Part shown: positions 1-5,706 of the stretch, in pieces
Position numbering within the stretch: position 1 is the first letter of the stretch
Layout: each line of letters starts with the position of its first letter
Assembly: GCA_023415525.1 (NCBI GenBank)
Contig: JAEZKI010000375.1
Location: forward strand, 1 to 5,706
From: Bacillota bacterium
GTDB lineage: Bacteria; Bacillota; Clostridia; Lachnospirales; Cellulosilyticaceae
DNA length: 5,706 nt
Direction: 5' to 3'
Notes under the pieces: model-generated
Database searches by the model: none
Told to the model about the DNA's origin: nothing
What the model saw: the letters and a program-made list of their open reading frames with translations, nothing else
Translations under genes and position numbers: made by a program

Positions 1-477
1 GCTATCTACTTGTTCCTGCCTATATTTCGTGATGAGGATATAAAGTAATTTATAAAAATAACTTCTAACCTCTAGCTCATAGCCATATTCTTTCTCATTA
101 TATACCTGATACATGGTCTCTATTAAATGGCTTACCTCTTGGTCCTTTTTACCTTCAGGTGTCTTAAACAAAACATATTCACTTTCTTTATAGCGTTCAA
201 GTAAATCATGTGGGATTTGAAGAACAAGGGTAAAATTGGATAAAGGCGCATTAATAGAATGGATTTCATTGGAATTAACAATCATGAAATCCCCTTCAGA
301 TAAAGTATAAGGGGTAGAATTGATAAAAAACTCAATTTCCCCCCTTAGTACTAAAAATATCTCTATGGACCGATGCCAATGTTTGGCTACGTTATAATTT
401 CCATCTTTTCCTTCAAAGACAAACAATTTATAGGGTAAATTATCATTTGGAATGACTAATTCATGTTTAAAATACAT
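1..477 (-). CDS. AraC-family transcriptional regulator, N-terminal cupin part (cut by window edge)
   Basis: The frame is open from an ATG at 477 to the window edge, giving 159 residues. The start is supported by an AAAAGGGGAG ribosome binding site about 5 nt upstream. The protein shows an AraC-type cupin sensor domain: an H-W-H motif at residues 33-35 with a Glu at 39 and Gly at 46 (start LVLRGEIEF), then EGDFMIVNSNEIHS at 61-74 with His73, the usual second cupin motif. Residues 110-159 look like the helical linker that precedes the DNA-binding domain. The two helix-turn-helix motifs expected at the C-terminus would lie beyond position 1 and cannot be seen, so the family call rests on the sensor half. 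Such proteins usually bind a small ligand, often a sugar, in the cytoplasm and activate nearby catabolic genes. It follows transketolase on the same strand by 74 bp, without a terminator between them. A stand-alone cupin protein is possible but less likely given the linker-like tail. Confidence 0.85.
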   Translation of the reverse strand, partial: MYFKHELVIPNDNLPYKLFVFEGKDGNYNVAKHWHRSIEIFLVLRGEIEFFINSTPYTLSEGDFMIVNSNEIHSINAPLSNFTLVLQIPHDLLERYKESEYVLFKTPEGKKDQEVSHLIETMYQVYNEKEYGYELEVRSYFYKLLYILITKYRQEQVDS

Positions 478-496
478 CGTAACTCCCCTTTTCATC

Positions 497-508
497 AAGG
501 TTAACCTT
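497..508. promoter_or_regulatory. 12-bp perfect palindrome, candidate operator ahead of the AraC-type gene
   Basis: AAGGTTAACCTT reads the same on both strands. It lies 19 bp before the ATG of the AraC-type gene and begins at about the predicted transcription start of the promoter at 516-524, a position where a bound protein would block transcription. It is not followed by a T-run on either strand, so it is not a terminator. Operator function, for example autoregulation, is inference; AraC-type proteins more often bind direct repeats, so another regulator is also possible. Confidence 0.4.
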
Positions 509-515
509 ACCCTAT

Positions 516-524
516 ATTTTAACA
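516..524 (-). promoter_or_regulatory. Possible extended -10 promoter for the AraC-type gene
   Basis: The minus strand reads TGTTAAAAT, an extended -10 element (TG-n followed by TAAAAT, five of six matches to TATAAT). No good -35 box is seen 16-18 bp upstream, which extended -10 promoters can tolerate. The predicted start near 509 would give a leader of about 32 nt carrying the GGGGAG ribosome binding site. The gene could also be read by transcription continuing from transketolase, since no terminator separates them. Confidence 0.4.
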
Positions 525-551
525 CAATTTTGCATTCTCTGATAGAAAGAT

Positions 552-2528
552 TTATTTACCTAATAATTCTTTTGCCTGGGCTATTACATTTTCTACTGTA
601 AAACCATTTTTCTTAAAGATAAGTCCTGCTGGTGCAGATTCACCAAAGCCTTCCATAGCAATGACTTTGCCTTCAAGACCCGTATATTTATGCCATCCAA
701 AGCTAGAAGCAGCTTCTACAGCAATTCTCTTGACTTTGTTAGAAGGTAAGAGCGCTTCTTTGTAAGCTTTAGGTTGGTTTTCAAATACATCCATTGAGGC
801 CATACTTATAGCTGTCGCCTTAATGCCTTCTTCTTCAAGCTTCTTAGCAGCTTGCTCTACAAGATGAACCTCTGAACCTGTTGCCATTAATAGAATGTCT
901 GCATCCTTTGAGTCTACACCGCCTACGATATAAGCACCCTTCTTAGCTTCTTCACCTGTCTTTTCAAGGAAAGGCAAGTTTTGTCTAGAAAGAACAATAG
1001 CTACTGGTTCTGTCTTGCTATTTAAGGCATATTCCCAAGCTGCAACCGTCTCTTTTGCATCTGCTGGTCTAAAGGTTACAAGATTTGGTGTACTACGAAG
1101 CATAGCCAGCTGTTCAATAGGCTGATGAGTAGGTCCATCTTCGCCTACTCCAATGCTGTCATGAGTCAGTACATAAGTAACAGGTAATTTCATAAGTGCA
1201 GCAAGTCGCATGGGATTTTTCATGTAATCACTAAATACAAAGAAGGTAGAACAGAAAATCTTAAGACCACCATGAAGAGCGATACCATTTGAAACAGCTC
1301 CCATTGCATGCTCACGAATACCAAAGTGTAAATTACGTCCTGAATAATCTTCAGAGCTAAAGTCACCCTTGCCATTCATATACGTCTTTGTAGAAGGTGC
1401 TAAGTCAGCTGAACCTCCTATAACATTTTCTACTACACTTGCCATATGGTTAATGACTTCAAAAGAAGCAATACGTGTAGCCATTGTTTTGGTTACATCT
1501 GTATAGTTATCGTAAATGTCTAATTTAATTTCTTCTTCGTTATGCCACTTGTTCCACTTCTCAGCGAGTTCTGGGTAAGCCTTTGCATAATTTGTAAAAA
1601 GTGCATTCCACTCTGCTTCTTTAGCTTCGCCTTGGCTATTTACTTCATTAATATGTGCTTTCACTTCATCTTCTACAAAGAAAGGTTGATCGTGATGGCC
1701 TAAGAAGGCTCTCATTTCTGCTAAATTCTCTAAGCCGAGAGGTTCACCATGAGCAGCTGCTTTCCCTTGCTTTTTAGGGCATCCATAACCGATTTGTGTT
1801 TTAATTTCAATGAAGCTAGGTTGATTTTGATTAGCTTTTGCTTTTTCAAGAACTTTTGCAATCGCTTCGATGTCATTTCCATCTTCTATCAAGAAGGTCT
1901 CAAAACCTTGAGCTTCAAAACGAGTTCTTACATTTTCTCTAAAAGCTATTTGAGTATTTCCTTCAATAGTTATGTTATTCGAATCATAAAGTACAATGAG
2001 TTTTCCTAACTTTAAAGTCCCTGCTAAAGATGCAGCTTCGTAAGCAATCCCTTCCATCAAGCAGCCATCACCAACCAGTGTATAGGTATAATGGTCTACA
2101 ATCGGATAGCCTTCTTTATTAAATTCAGAGGCTAAATGTTTTTCTGCCATAGCCATTCCCACTGCCATAGCAATACCTTGTCCTAAAGGACCTGTTGTTG
2201 CCTCTACCCCAACAGTATGACCATATTCAGGATGCCCTGGTGTAAGGCTTCCTTCTTGGCGAAAATTCTTTAAATCTTCTACTGTTAGTCCGTAATTAAA
2301 AACATGTAATAAGGAATAGAGTAAAGCTGAACCATGTCCTGCTGAAAGAATAAAACGATCTCTATTTTCCCATTTAGGATTTTTAGGATTGTGAGCCATA
2401 CTAGACCATAAAGTATAGGCCATAGGTGCAGATCCAAGAGGTAATCCAGGGTGTCCAGAATTAGCTTGTTGTACTGCTTCTGCAGCTAATACACGAATCG
2501 TATTAATTGTTCTTTCCTGTATTTTCAT
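552..2528 (-). CDS. tkt: Transketolase
   Basis: This is a complete 658-residue transketolase, the usual length for bacterial enzymes. It moves two-carbon ketol units between sugar phosphates in the cytoplasm (xylulose-5-P with ribose-5-P or erythrose-4-P), using thiamine diphosphate and a divalent metal. Visible landmarks are NSGHPGLPLG (His26), SAGHGSALL (His65), the diphosphate/metal motif GDGCLMEG at 153-160 ending with Asn185, the substrate-loop His260, the catalytic Glu406 in FGIREHAMG, and HDSIGVGEDGPTHQP with His456 and His468; SRQNLP at 514-519 supplies a phosphate-binding Arg. Pyrophosphate, pyrimidine and C-terminal domains are all present and no key residue is missing. The loop before His260 reads GCPKKQGK where relatives often have GSPNK. 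The ATG at 2528 is preceded by GGGAG at 7 nt. The gene follows transaldolase by 32 bp with no terminator, so the two are very likely one transcript from the promoter at 3301-3329. Confidence 0.97.
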   Translation of the reverse strand: MKIQERTINTIRVLAAEAVQQANSGHPGLPLGSAPMAYTLWSSMAHNPKNPKWENRDRFILSAGHGSALLYSLLHVFNYGLTVEDLKNFRQEGSLTPGHPEYGHTVGVEATTGPLGQGIAMAVGMAMAEKHLASEFNKEGYPIVDHYTYTLVGDGCLMEGIAYEAASLAGTLKLGKLIVLYDSNNITIEGNTQIAFRENVRTRFEAQGFETFLIEDGNDIEAIAKVLEKAKANQNQPSFIEIKTQIGYGCPKKQGKAAAHGEPLGLENLAEMRAFLGHHDQPFFVEDEVKAHINEVNSQGEAKEAEWNALFTNYAKAYPELAEKWNKWHNEEEIKLDIYDNYTDVTKTMATRIASFEVINHMASVVENVIGGSADLAPSTKTYMNGKGDFSSEDYSGRNLHFGIREHAMGAVSNGIALHGGLKIFCSTFFVFSDYMKNPMRLAALMKLPVTYVLTHDSIGVGEDGPTHQPIEQLAMLRSTPNLVTFRPADAKETVAAWEYALNSKTEPVAIVLSRQNLPFLEKTGEEAKKGAYIVGGVDSKDADILLMATGSEVHLVEQAAKKLEEEGIKATAISMASMDVFENQPKAYKEALLPSNKVKRIAVEAASSFGWHKYTGLEGKVIAMEGFGESAPAGLIFKKNGFTVENVIAQAKELLGK

Positions 2529-2560
2529 TTTCTATCTCCCTCTCTATTATTGGCGTTGGC

Positions 2561-3214
2561 TTAGTTAAGTTTTTGTTCTAAGCCTTCCCAATCTTTAAGG
2601 AATCTTTGAATGCCAATATCTGTAAGAGGGTGTTTTGTCATTTGAACAATAACATTGTATGGTACTGTTGCAATATGTGCACCTGCTTTAGCTGCATCTA
2701 CAACATGAAGAGGACTACGTACACTTGCTGCAATAATTTCTGTTTCAATGCCATGAATTGCAAAAATATCTGCAATATCTCTTACTAATTGCATACCTTC
2801 TGCTCCTACATCATCTAGTCTACCTAAAAATGGGCTAACATAAGTTGCACCTGCGCGAGCTGCAAGTAAAGCTTGTGCTGCTGAGAAAATTAAAGTGACA
2901 TTGGTATGAATACCCTTTGCTGTTAATTGTTTAGTTGCTTTTAGCCCTTCTTCTGTCATAGGTAATTTAATAACAATATTTTTATGAATTTTAGCTAACT
3001 CTAATGCTTCTTCTACCATTTTAGTTGCTTCGAGAGAAATAACCTCTGCACTAATAGGTCCATCTACAATCTCTACAATTTCTTTAATAACAGATTTGAA
3101 TTCTAAGCCTTCACGTGCAATAAGAGAAGGATTAGTGGTTACACCACAAATTACACCTAAGTCATTAGCTTTACGAATTTCCGCAGTATTGGCTGTGTCT
3201 ACAAATAATTTCAT
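2561..3214 (-). CDS. tal: Transaldolase, small TalC/FSA-like type
   Basis: This 217-residue protein is a single alpha/beta barrel of the short transaldolase / fructose-6-phosphate aldolase group. The enzyme transfers a dihydroxyacetone unit from sedoheptulose-7-P to glyceraldehyde-3-P, giving erythrose-4-P and fructose-6-P. Visible landmarks are the start [13 protein letters not shown] (Asp6), GVTTNPSL with Asn28, the Schiff-base Lys83 in [11 protein letters not shown], the THTNVTL-like segment HTNVTLIFS at 103-111, and [11 protein letters not shown] at 125-135. Position 129 is Phe, where E. coli fructose-6-phosphate aldolase has Tyr131 and classical transaldolase has Phe178; this favours true transaldolase over free aldolase activity. 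The ATG at 3214 has an AGGAGG ribosome binding site 8 nt upstream. It is the first gene of a tal-tkt transcript, paired with the other non-oxidative pentose phosphate enzyme. Many databases would label it fsa or 'fructose-6-phosphate aldolase' by similarity. Confidence 0.95.
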   Translation of the reverse strand: MKLFVDTANTAEIRKANDLGVICGVTTNPSLIAREGLEFKSVIKEIVEIVDGPISAEVISLEATKMVEEALELAKIHKNIVIKLPMTEEGLKATKQLTAKGIHTNVTLIFSAAQALLAARAGATYVSPFLGRLDDVGAEGMQLVRDIADIFAIHGIETEIIAASVRSPLHVVDAAKAGAHIATVPYNVIVQMTKHPLTDIGIQRFLKDWEGLEQKLN

Positions 3215-3290
3215 TTTTAATTCCTCCTAATAATATCGTCTTTTTAATTTTAATTATGCTGCTTTCATTAATAGTGTCGTTATGTTGTCC

Positions 3291-3307
3291 GTACAAGTAT
3301 ATTGTAC
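3291..3307. promoter_or_regulatory. Inverted repeat over the tal -10 box, candidate operator
   Basis: GTACAA and TTGTAC (3291-3296 and 3302-3307) form a perfect 6-bp inverted repeat with a 5-bp spacer. It covers the -10 box and the predicted start region of the tal-tkt promoter. A further TTGT at 3285-3288 makes a second, shorter inverted pair with ACAA at 3293-3296, so three half-sites alternate. The placement suits a repressor, but the protein that would bind is unknown. Confidence 0.45.
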
Positions 3308-3329
3308 TATTAATTCATTCCCTTTTCAA
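3301..3329 (-). promoter_or_regulatory. Sigma-A-type promoter of the tal-tkt transcript
   Basis: The minus strand shows TTGAAA (3329-3324) and TACAAT (3306-3301) with exactly 17 bp between them; each hexamer matches the consensus at five of six places. Transcription would start near 3294 and give a leader of about 80 nt ending in AGGAGG before tal. It lies just past the chemoreceptor terminator, so tal-tkt is an independent unit. The leader shows no obvious riboswitch or attenuator hairpin. Confidence 0.75.
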
Positions 3330-3370
3330 CTATTCTGCTCAATTAAGATAAATAAAATAAAATTTCTTTA

Positions 3371-3402
3371 TACAAAAATAAAGAGGTGCTTAAGCACCCC
3401 TT
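3371..3402 (-). terminator. Rho-independent terminator after the chemoreceptor gene
   Basis: On the minus strand a 9-bp stem (AAGGGGTGC with GCACCTCTT, one G-U pair) closes a TTAA loop and is followed by TATTTTTG. It begins 7 bp after the TAG of the chemoreceptor. The G-U pair becomes an A-C mismatch when read from the plus strand, and only the minus strand has a T-run, so it acts in the direction of the upstream genes. Confidence 0.9.
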
Positions 3403-3408
3403 ATATTT

Positions 3409-5406
3409 CTAATTCACTTTAAATCGTTTTACAGATTGGTCCAGTTCTTCCATGGTGGTTTTTAAGCGATTGGTAAGTTGAGCCAAATCACTCATAATAC
3501 TGTTTTGTTCACTACTTAAAGCATAGACTTCCTGTGTTGACAACTTTGATTTCTCTGTAATTTGAGCAATGGTATCAATCTGAAGGATAGTCTTTTCCTT
3601 AGAACCACTAATGTTTTGTATCTTAGCATTAATGTCCTCAAGCTCAGTATCCATTATTTTTAATGTCTTGATAATATTAAAGAAAATACTAGAAGTCCTC
3701 TCAACCACTTCTTCCTGATTCTTAAAGGTTGTAGTAGATTTTTTAATAAGCTCATTGGCATTAGTATTTGTTGCTTTAATCTGATTAAGCGCTTGTTGAA
3801 CTTTAAGTGTTGAACTTCTGGATTGTTCTGCTAAATTTCTTACCTCTTGTGCTACTACAGCAAAGCCTTTTCCTGCTTCCCCCGCTCTAGCTGCCTCAAT
3901 ACTGGCATTTAAAGCTAAAAGATTGGTCTGATTACTTATATTATCTAACAAACCCATCATCTCACCAATTCCTGTATTGAGTCCTTCAAGTTCTACCATA
4001 CTTTTTTCTATGTCTTCAAATACAGTTAAAGAAGAGTTCATGGTTTCTCTTAATCGCTTAATACATTCTGTTGCTTCTTGAATAAATGACTTGATGCCTT
4101 GATTCTTTTCATAAATAATATGACTCTTTTGCATCACATCCTGAACGCCATTAGCTAACTCATTCATATTGGCTAAGCCCTTTTGAGCATTGTTATCCTG
4201 AATAATGGTTCCTTCTGCAATATCTTTAACTGAGGAAGCTAATTGATTCATCATATCCGTTGAGTACTTTGTAGACTCAGCTAAACTCTTACTATCTTCT
4301 AGACTCTGTTCTGTAACCTTTGTGGTTTGCTGTAAAAGAGCTTTCATATTCGTAATCATGTAATTAAAACTTTTACATAATTCTGTTAGTTCATTATTTC
4401 CTTTGGGTTCTATTTGTACCATTAAGTTGCCCATCTCTGCTTCTTTCATACATGTCATCAACTTAATAATAGGATTAGAGAACTTCTTAGCAAAGTTAAC
4501 ACCTACCCCTATAGCAATGCCAACAGCCACTAATATAACAACACCTATAAGAAAACCTGCCTTAGTGAGTTGATTCGTTAGCGCATATTCAGGAATTTGT
4601 GCAATTAGCCGCCAATTATTGGAAAGTGTCACATAAGTAATTAGTTTCTTTTCTAAAACCATTGTCTCTAGTTGATTCTGTGCAGAAATGCTTTCCCACA
4701 ATGTATCCTCTATTACTTCAATCCCATCTTGCGTAGCATAAATAACAGCTTTTGATGAATCTACCAACATTAAACTTGAGTCGTCTAAAAGCTTGGCATT
4801 ATTAAAAATAGAAGTTAACTTTTCTAAATCAACAACGACACAAAGCTTCCCTTTTCCTTTACTAGAAGGAGCAATGACCTCTCTAAGTATGTAAGTCTCC
4901 TTGTCATTTGCTCCTACTCCTCTATTCCAAGCTAAGCCCCCACCTAATTCTTGTTGAAAAATAGCCTTTAAATCTTGCTTATTCATACTTTCTCCTGCTG
5001 AAATAATTTCGTCCTCACCTAAGAGAAGATATGCTCCCTTAATATTTTCATTTAAATGCGTTAATGCTCCGAGTGTCTGATTTATTTGGGTAGTTGCTGT
5101 AAGCTTTTCTTTCATGTCTGTAGAAAAGTAATAGGCTAATGAATTATTTTGTACTAAATCTTTGGCTACATACTCTGCAATACTATTTTGTATGTCCGCG
5201 ATATAACTATTGGCATTAAGTCCTATTTGCTCAATCATCTGCACTGTTAATTTTTCGCTTGTAATCTTTAATGCATTTTTAGAAATAGAGTAAAATATAT
5301 AGTTCACAACAAGTAATGGTATAATAGCAAATAAAATACACGTTATGATTAAAGAACGCTTAACTGATGTTTTCTTTGACAGTTGGGTAGATCGATATAT
5401 TTGTAT
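3409..5406 (-). CDS. Methyl-accepting chemotaxis protein with extracellular sensor domain; start codon non-standard
   Basis: This transmembrane chemoreceptor passes ligand signals to CheA/CheW. From the proposed start it has 665 codons: a basic N-terminus (SKKTSVKRS), TM1 at about residues 18-40 (from [15 protein letters not shown]), an extracellular sensor of about 240 residues that resembles a dCache-type domain, TM2 at about 282-304 ([20 protein letters not shown]), a HAMP linker, and a long coiled coil whose tip carries [19 protein letters not shown] at about 492-510, followed by [18 protein letters not shown]. No C-terminal CheR-tethering pentapeptide is seen. The first ATG/GTG/TTG in frame is GTG at 5307, which would cut TM1 away and has no ribosome binding site. 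A strong AAGGGAGGT at 5421-5413 instead points to ATA at 5406 (7 nt) or ATT at 5409 (4 nt). It follows a sugar permease by 66 bp and is probably co-transcribed with it. The function is firm; the exact start is less so. Confidence 0.9.
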   Translation of the reverse strand: MQIYRSTQLSKKTSVKRSLIITCILFAIIPLLVVNYIFYSISKNALKITSEKLTVQMIEQIGLNANSYIADIQNSIAEYVAKDLVQNNSLAYYFSTDMKEKLTATTQINQTLGALTHLNENIKGAYLLLGEDEIISAGESMNKQDLKAIFQQELGGGLAWNRGVGANDKETYILREVIAPSSKGKGKLCVVVDLEKLTSIFNNAKLLDDSSLMLVDSSKAVIYATQDGIEVIEDTLWESISAQNQLETMVLEKKLITYVTLSNNWRLIAQIPEYALTNQLTKAGFLIGVVILVAVGIAIGVGVNFAKKFSNPIIKLMTCMKEAEMGNLMVQIEPKGNNELTELCKSFNYMITNMKALLQQTTKVTEQSLEDSKSLAESTKYSTDMMNQLASSVKDIAEGTIIQDNNAQKGLANMNELANGVQDVMQKSHIIYEKNQGIKSFIQEATECIKRLRETMNSSLTVFEDIEKSMVELEGLNTGIGEMMGLLDNISNQTNLLALNASIEAARAGEAGKGFAVVAQEVRNLAEQSRSSTLKVQQALNQIKATNTNANELIKKSTTTFKNQEEVVERTSSIFFNIIKTLKIMDTELEDINAKIQNISGSKEKTILQIDTIAQITEKSKLSTQEVYALSSEQNSIMSDLAQLTNRLKTTMEELDQSVKRFKVN

Positions 5407-5412
5407 AATATT

Positions 5413-5421
5413 ACCTCCCTT
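5413..5421 (-). promoter_or_regulatory. Strong ribosome binding site that sets the chemoreceptor start
   Basis: AAGGGAGGT on the minus strand is a near-ideal Shine-Dalgarno sequence. ATA lies 7 nt downstream and ATT 4 nt downstream, both in frame with the chemoreceptor; no ATG, GTG or TTG occurs in any frame at a usable distance. The site shows that translation is meant to begin here, upstream of TM1, rather than at the GTG 99 bp further on. Confidence 0.75.
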
Positions 5422-5439
5422 GTCCTCATTGTTACTTTT

Positions 5440-5484
5440 TTTACTTCTCTATTTACTTCTCTATTTACTTCTCTATTTACTTCT
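5440..5484 (-). repeat. 12-bp tandem repeat carrying three in-frame TAG stops
   Basis: The plus strand reads TTTACTTCTCTA three times in perfect tandem (5440-5451, 5452-5463, 5464-5475), plus nine bases of a fourth copy (5476-5484). On the minus strand the unit encodes Arg-Ser-Lys-stop in the permease frame, so the permease ends at the first TAG (5475-5473) and two further TAGs follow at 5463-5461 and 5451-5449. The last permease codons are part of the array. Expansion by slipped-strand replication is the likely origin; copies added after the first stop would not alter the protein. Confidence 0.95.
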
Positions 5485-5706
5485 TTTTTTAGATAATACA
5501 TCAAATGCTACTGCTGCAAGTAGTACAAGACCTTTTACTGCTTTTTGGTAGTTGGAATCAATACCCATAATAGACATACCGTTATTAATTACACCCATAA
5601 AGATCGCACCGATTACGGCTCCACTTACTGTTCCTGTTCCACCGTAAGCTGAAGCTCCACCAATGAAGCAAGAACCAATAGCATCCATTTCATAGCTATT
5701 ACCTGC
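5473..5706 (-). CDS. Monosaccharide ABC transporter permease, C-terminal end (cut by window edge)
   Basis: Seventy-seven codons and a TAG are visible, and the frame stays open to the window edge, so the start is missing. The Met at 5688 is internal: residues AGNSYE precede it in frame. The sequence matches the C-terminal end of RbsC/XylH/MglC-type permeases, with the conserved stretch MDAIGSCFIGGASAYGG, then GTVSGAVIGAIFMGVINNGM (a membrane segment) and VKGLVLLAAVAFDVL (the last one), closing with a basic SKKRSK tail. The wording is closest, from memory, to the GguB/MmsB 'multiple monosaccharide' permeases, but ribose, xylose or galactose subtypes cannot be excluded from this fragment. The protein would form the membrane channel with an ATPase and a sugar-binding lipoprotein encoded upstream, outside the window. 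The chemoreceptor follows with no terminator between them, which suggests one transcript. Confidence 0.88.
   Translation of the reverse strand, partial: AGNSYEMDAIGSCFIGGASAYGGTGTVSGAVIGAIFMGVINNGMSIMGIDSNYQKAVKGLVLLAAVAFDVLSKKRSK

Noticed and set aside
497..508. The palindrome after transketolase as a transcription terminator
   Set aside because: The stem is only a self-complementary 12-mer without a proper loop, and no T-run follows on either strand.
1749..2009. Plus-strand open frame of 86 codons inside transketolase
   Set aside because: It lies entirely antisense to a complete, fully conserved enzyme gene, has a composition unlike a real protein (rich in Phe, Ser and Cys), and no ribosome binding site.
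2606..2788. Plus-strand open frame of 60 codons inside transaldolase
   Set aside because: It is antisense to the barrel enzyme and is rich in Cys, Asn and Met, as expected from the complement of a coding sequence; no family resemblance.
3241..3290. Possible catabolite-repression (cre) box in the tal leader
   Set aside because: The nearest stretch, TGAAAGCAGCATAA, lacks the central CG and the closing half of the consensus.
3215..3294. The 80-nt tal leader as a riboswitch or attenuator
   Set aside because: It is AT-rich, lacks paired stems of useful length and any terminator-like hairpin with a T-run, and matches no riboswitch core I recognise.
5352..5429. Short minus-strand ORF from ATG at 5429 (26 codons) overlapping the receptor start, possibly a frameshifted true N-terminus
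   Set aside because: No ribosome binding site precedes that ATG, the receptor's own ribosome binding site lies inside it, and its frame differs from the receptor. A displaced start through an indel is less simple than an ATA/ATT start.
5345..5551. Plus-strand open frame with a Leu-rich, membrane-like middle
   Set aside because: The repeated Leu-Tyr-Leu pattern is only the 12-bp tandem repeat translated on the wrong strand, and the frame overlaps the permease end and the receptor start antisense.

Overview
The window reads as a sugar-uptake, chemotaxis and pentose-phosphate block from a low-GC Gram-positive bacterium, most likely a Clostridia or Lachnospiraceae-type member of the Firmicutes. 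The reasons are AT-rich spacers, strong GGAGG-type ribosome binding sites, a TTGAAA/TACAAT sigma-A-like promoter, and protein variants typical of that group (a ~217-aa transaldolase, a Bacillus/Clostridium-like transketolase). The species cannot be fixed from the sequence alone.

Every supported gene lies on the minus strand, so the biological order runs from high to low coordinates. It is: (1) 5706-5473, the C-terminal end of a monosaccharide ABC-transporter permease (RbsC/XylH/GguB type), cut by the window edge; (2) 5406-3409, a membrane-bound methyl-accepting chemotaxis protein closed by a clear rho-independent terminator; (3) a 194-bp spacer holding that terminator and a new promoter with an inverted repeat over its -10 box; (4) 3214-2561, a small transaldolase; (5) 2528-552, a complete transketolase 32 bp downstream; (6) 477-1, the cupin sensor half of an AraC-type regulator, cut by the other edge, with its own probable promoter and a 12-bp palindrome.

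The genes fit one theme. The permease brings in a monosaccharide. The chemoreceptor, in the same presumed transcript, steers the cell toward a related signal. Transaldolase and transketolase supply the non-oxidative pentose phosphate steps that turn pentose phosphates into fructose-6-phosphate and glyceraldehyde-3-phosphate. The AraC-type protein is a plausible sugar-responsive regulator. A pentose such as xylose, arabinose or ribose is the natural guess, but this is inference; no kinase, isomerase or binding protein is visible.

The least ordinary part is the permease/chemoreceptor junction (about 5400-5485). A 12-bp tandem repeat places three amber stop codons in one frame after the permease, and that frame is the one used by the chemoreceptor. 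The chemoreceptor has a strong ribosome binding site but no ATG, GTG or TTG at the right distance; ATA or ATT sits where the start should be. I see no evidence for a wholly new multi-gene system, CRISPR array, mobile element or RNA gene here.
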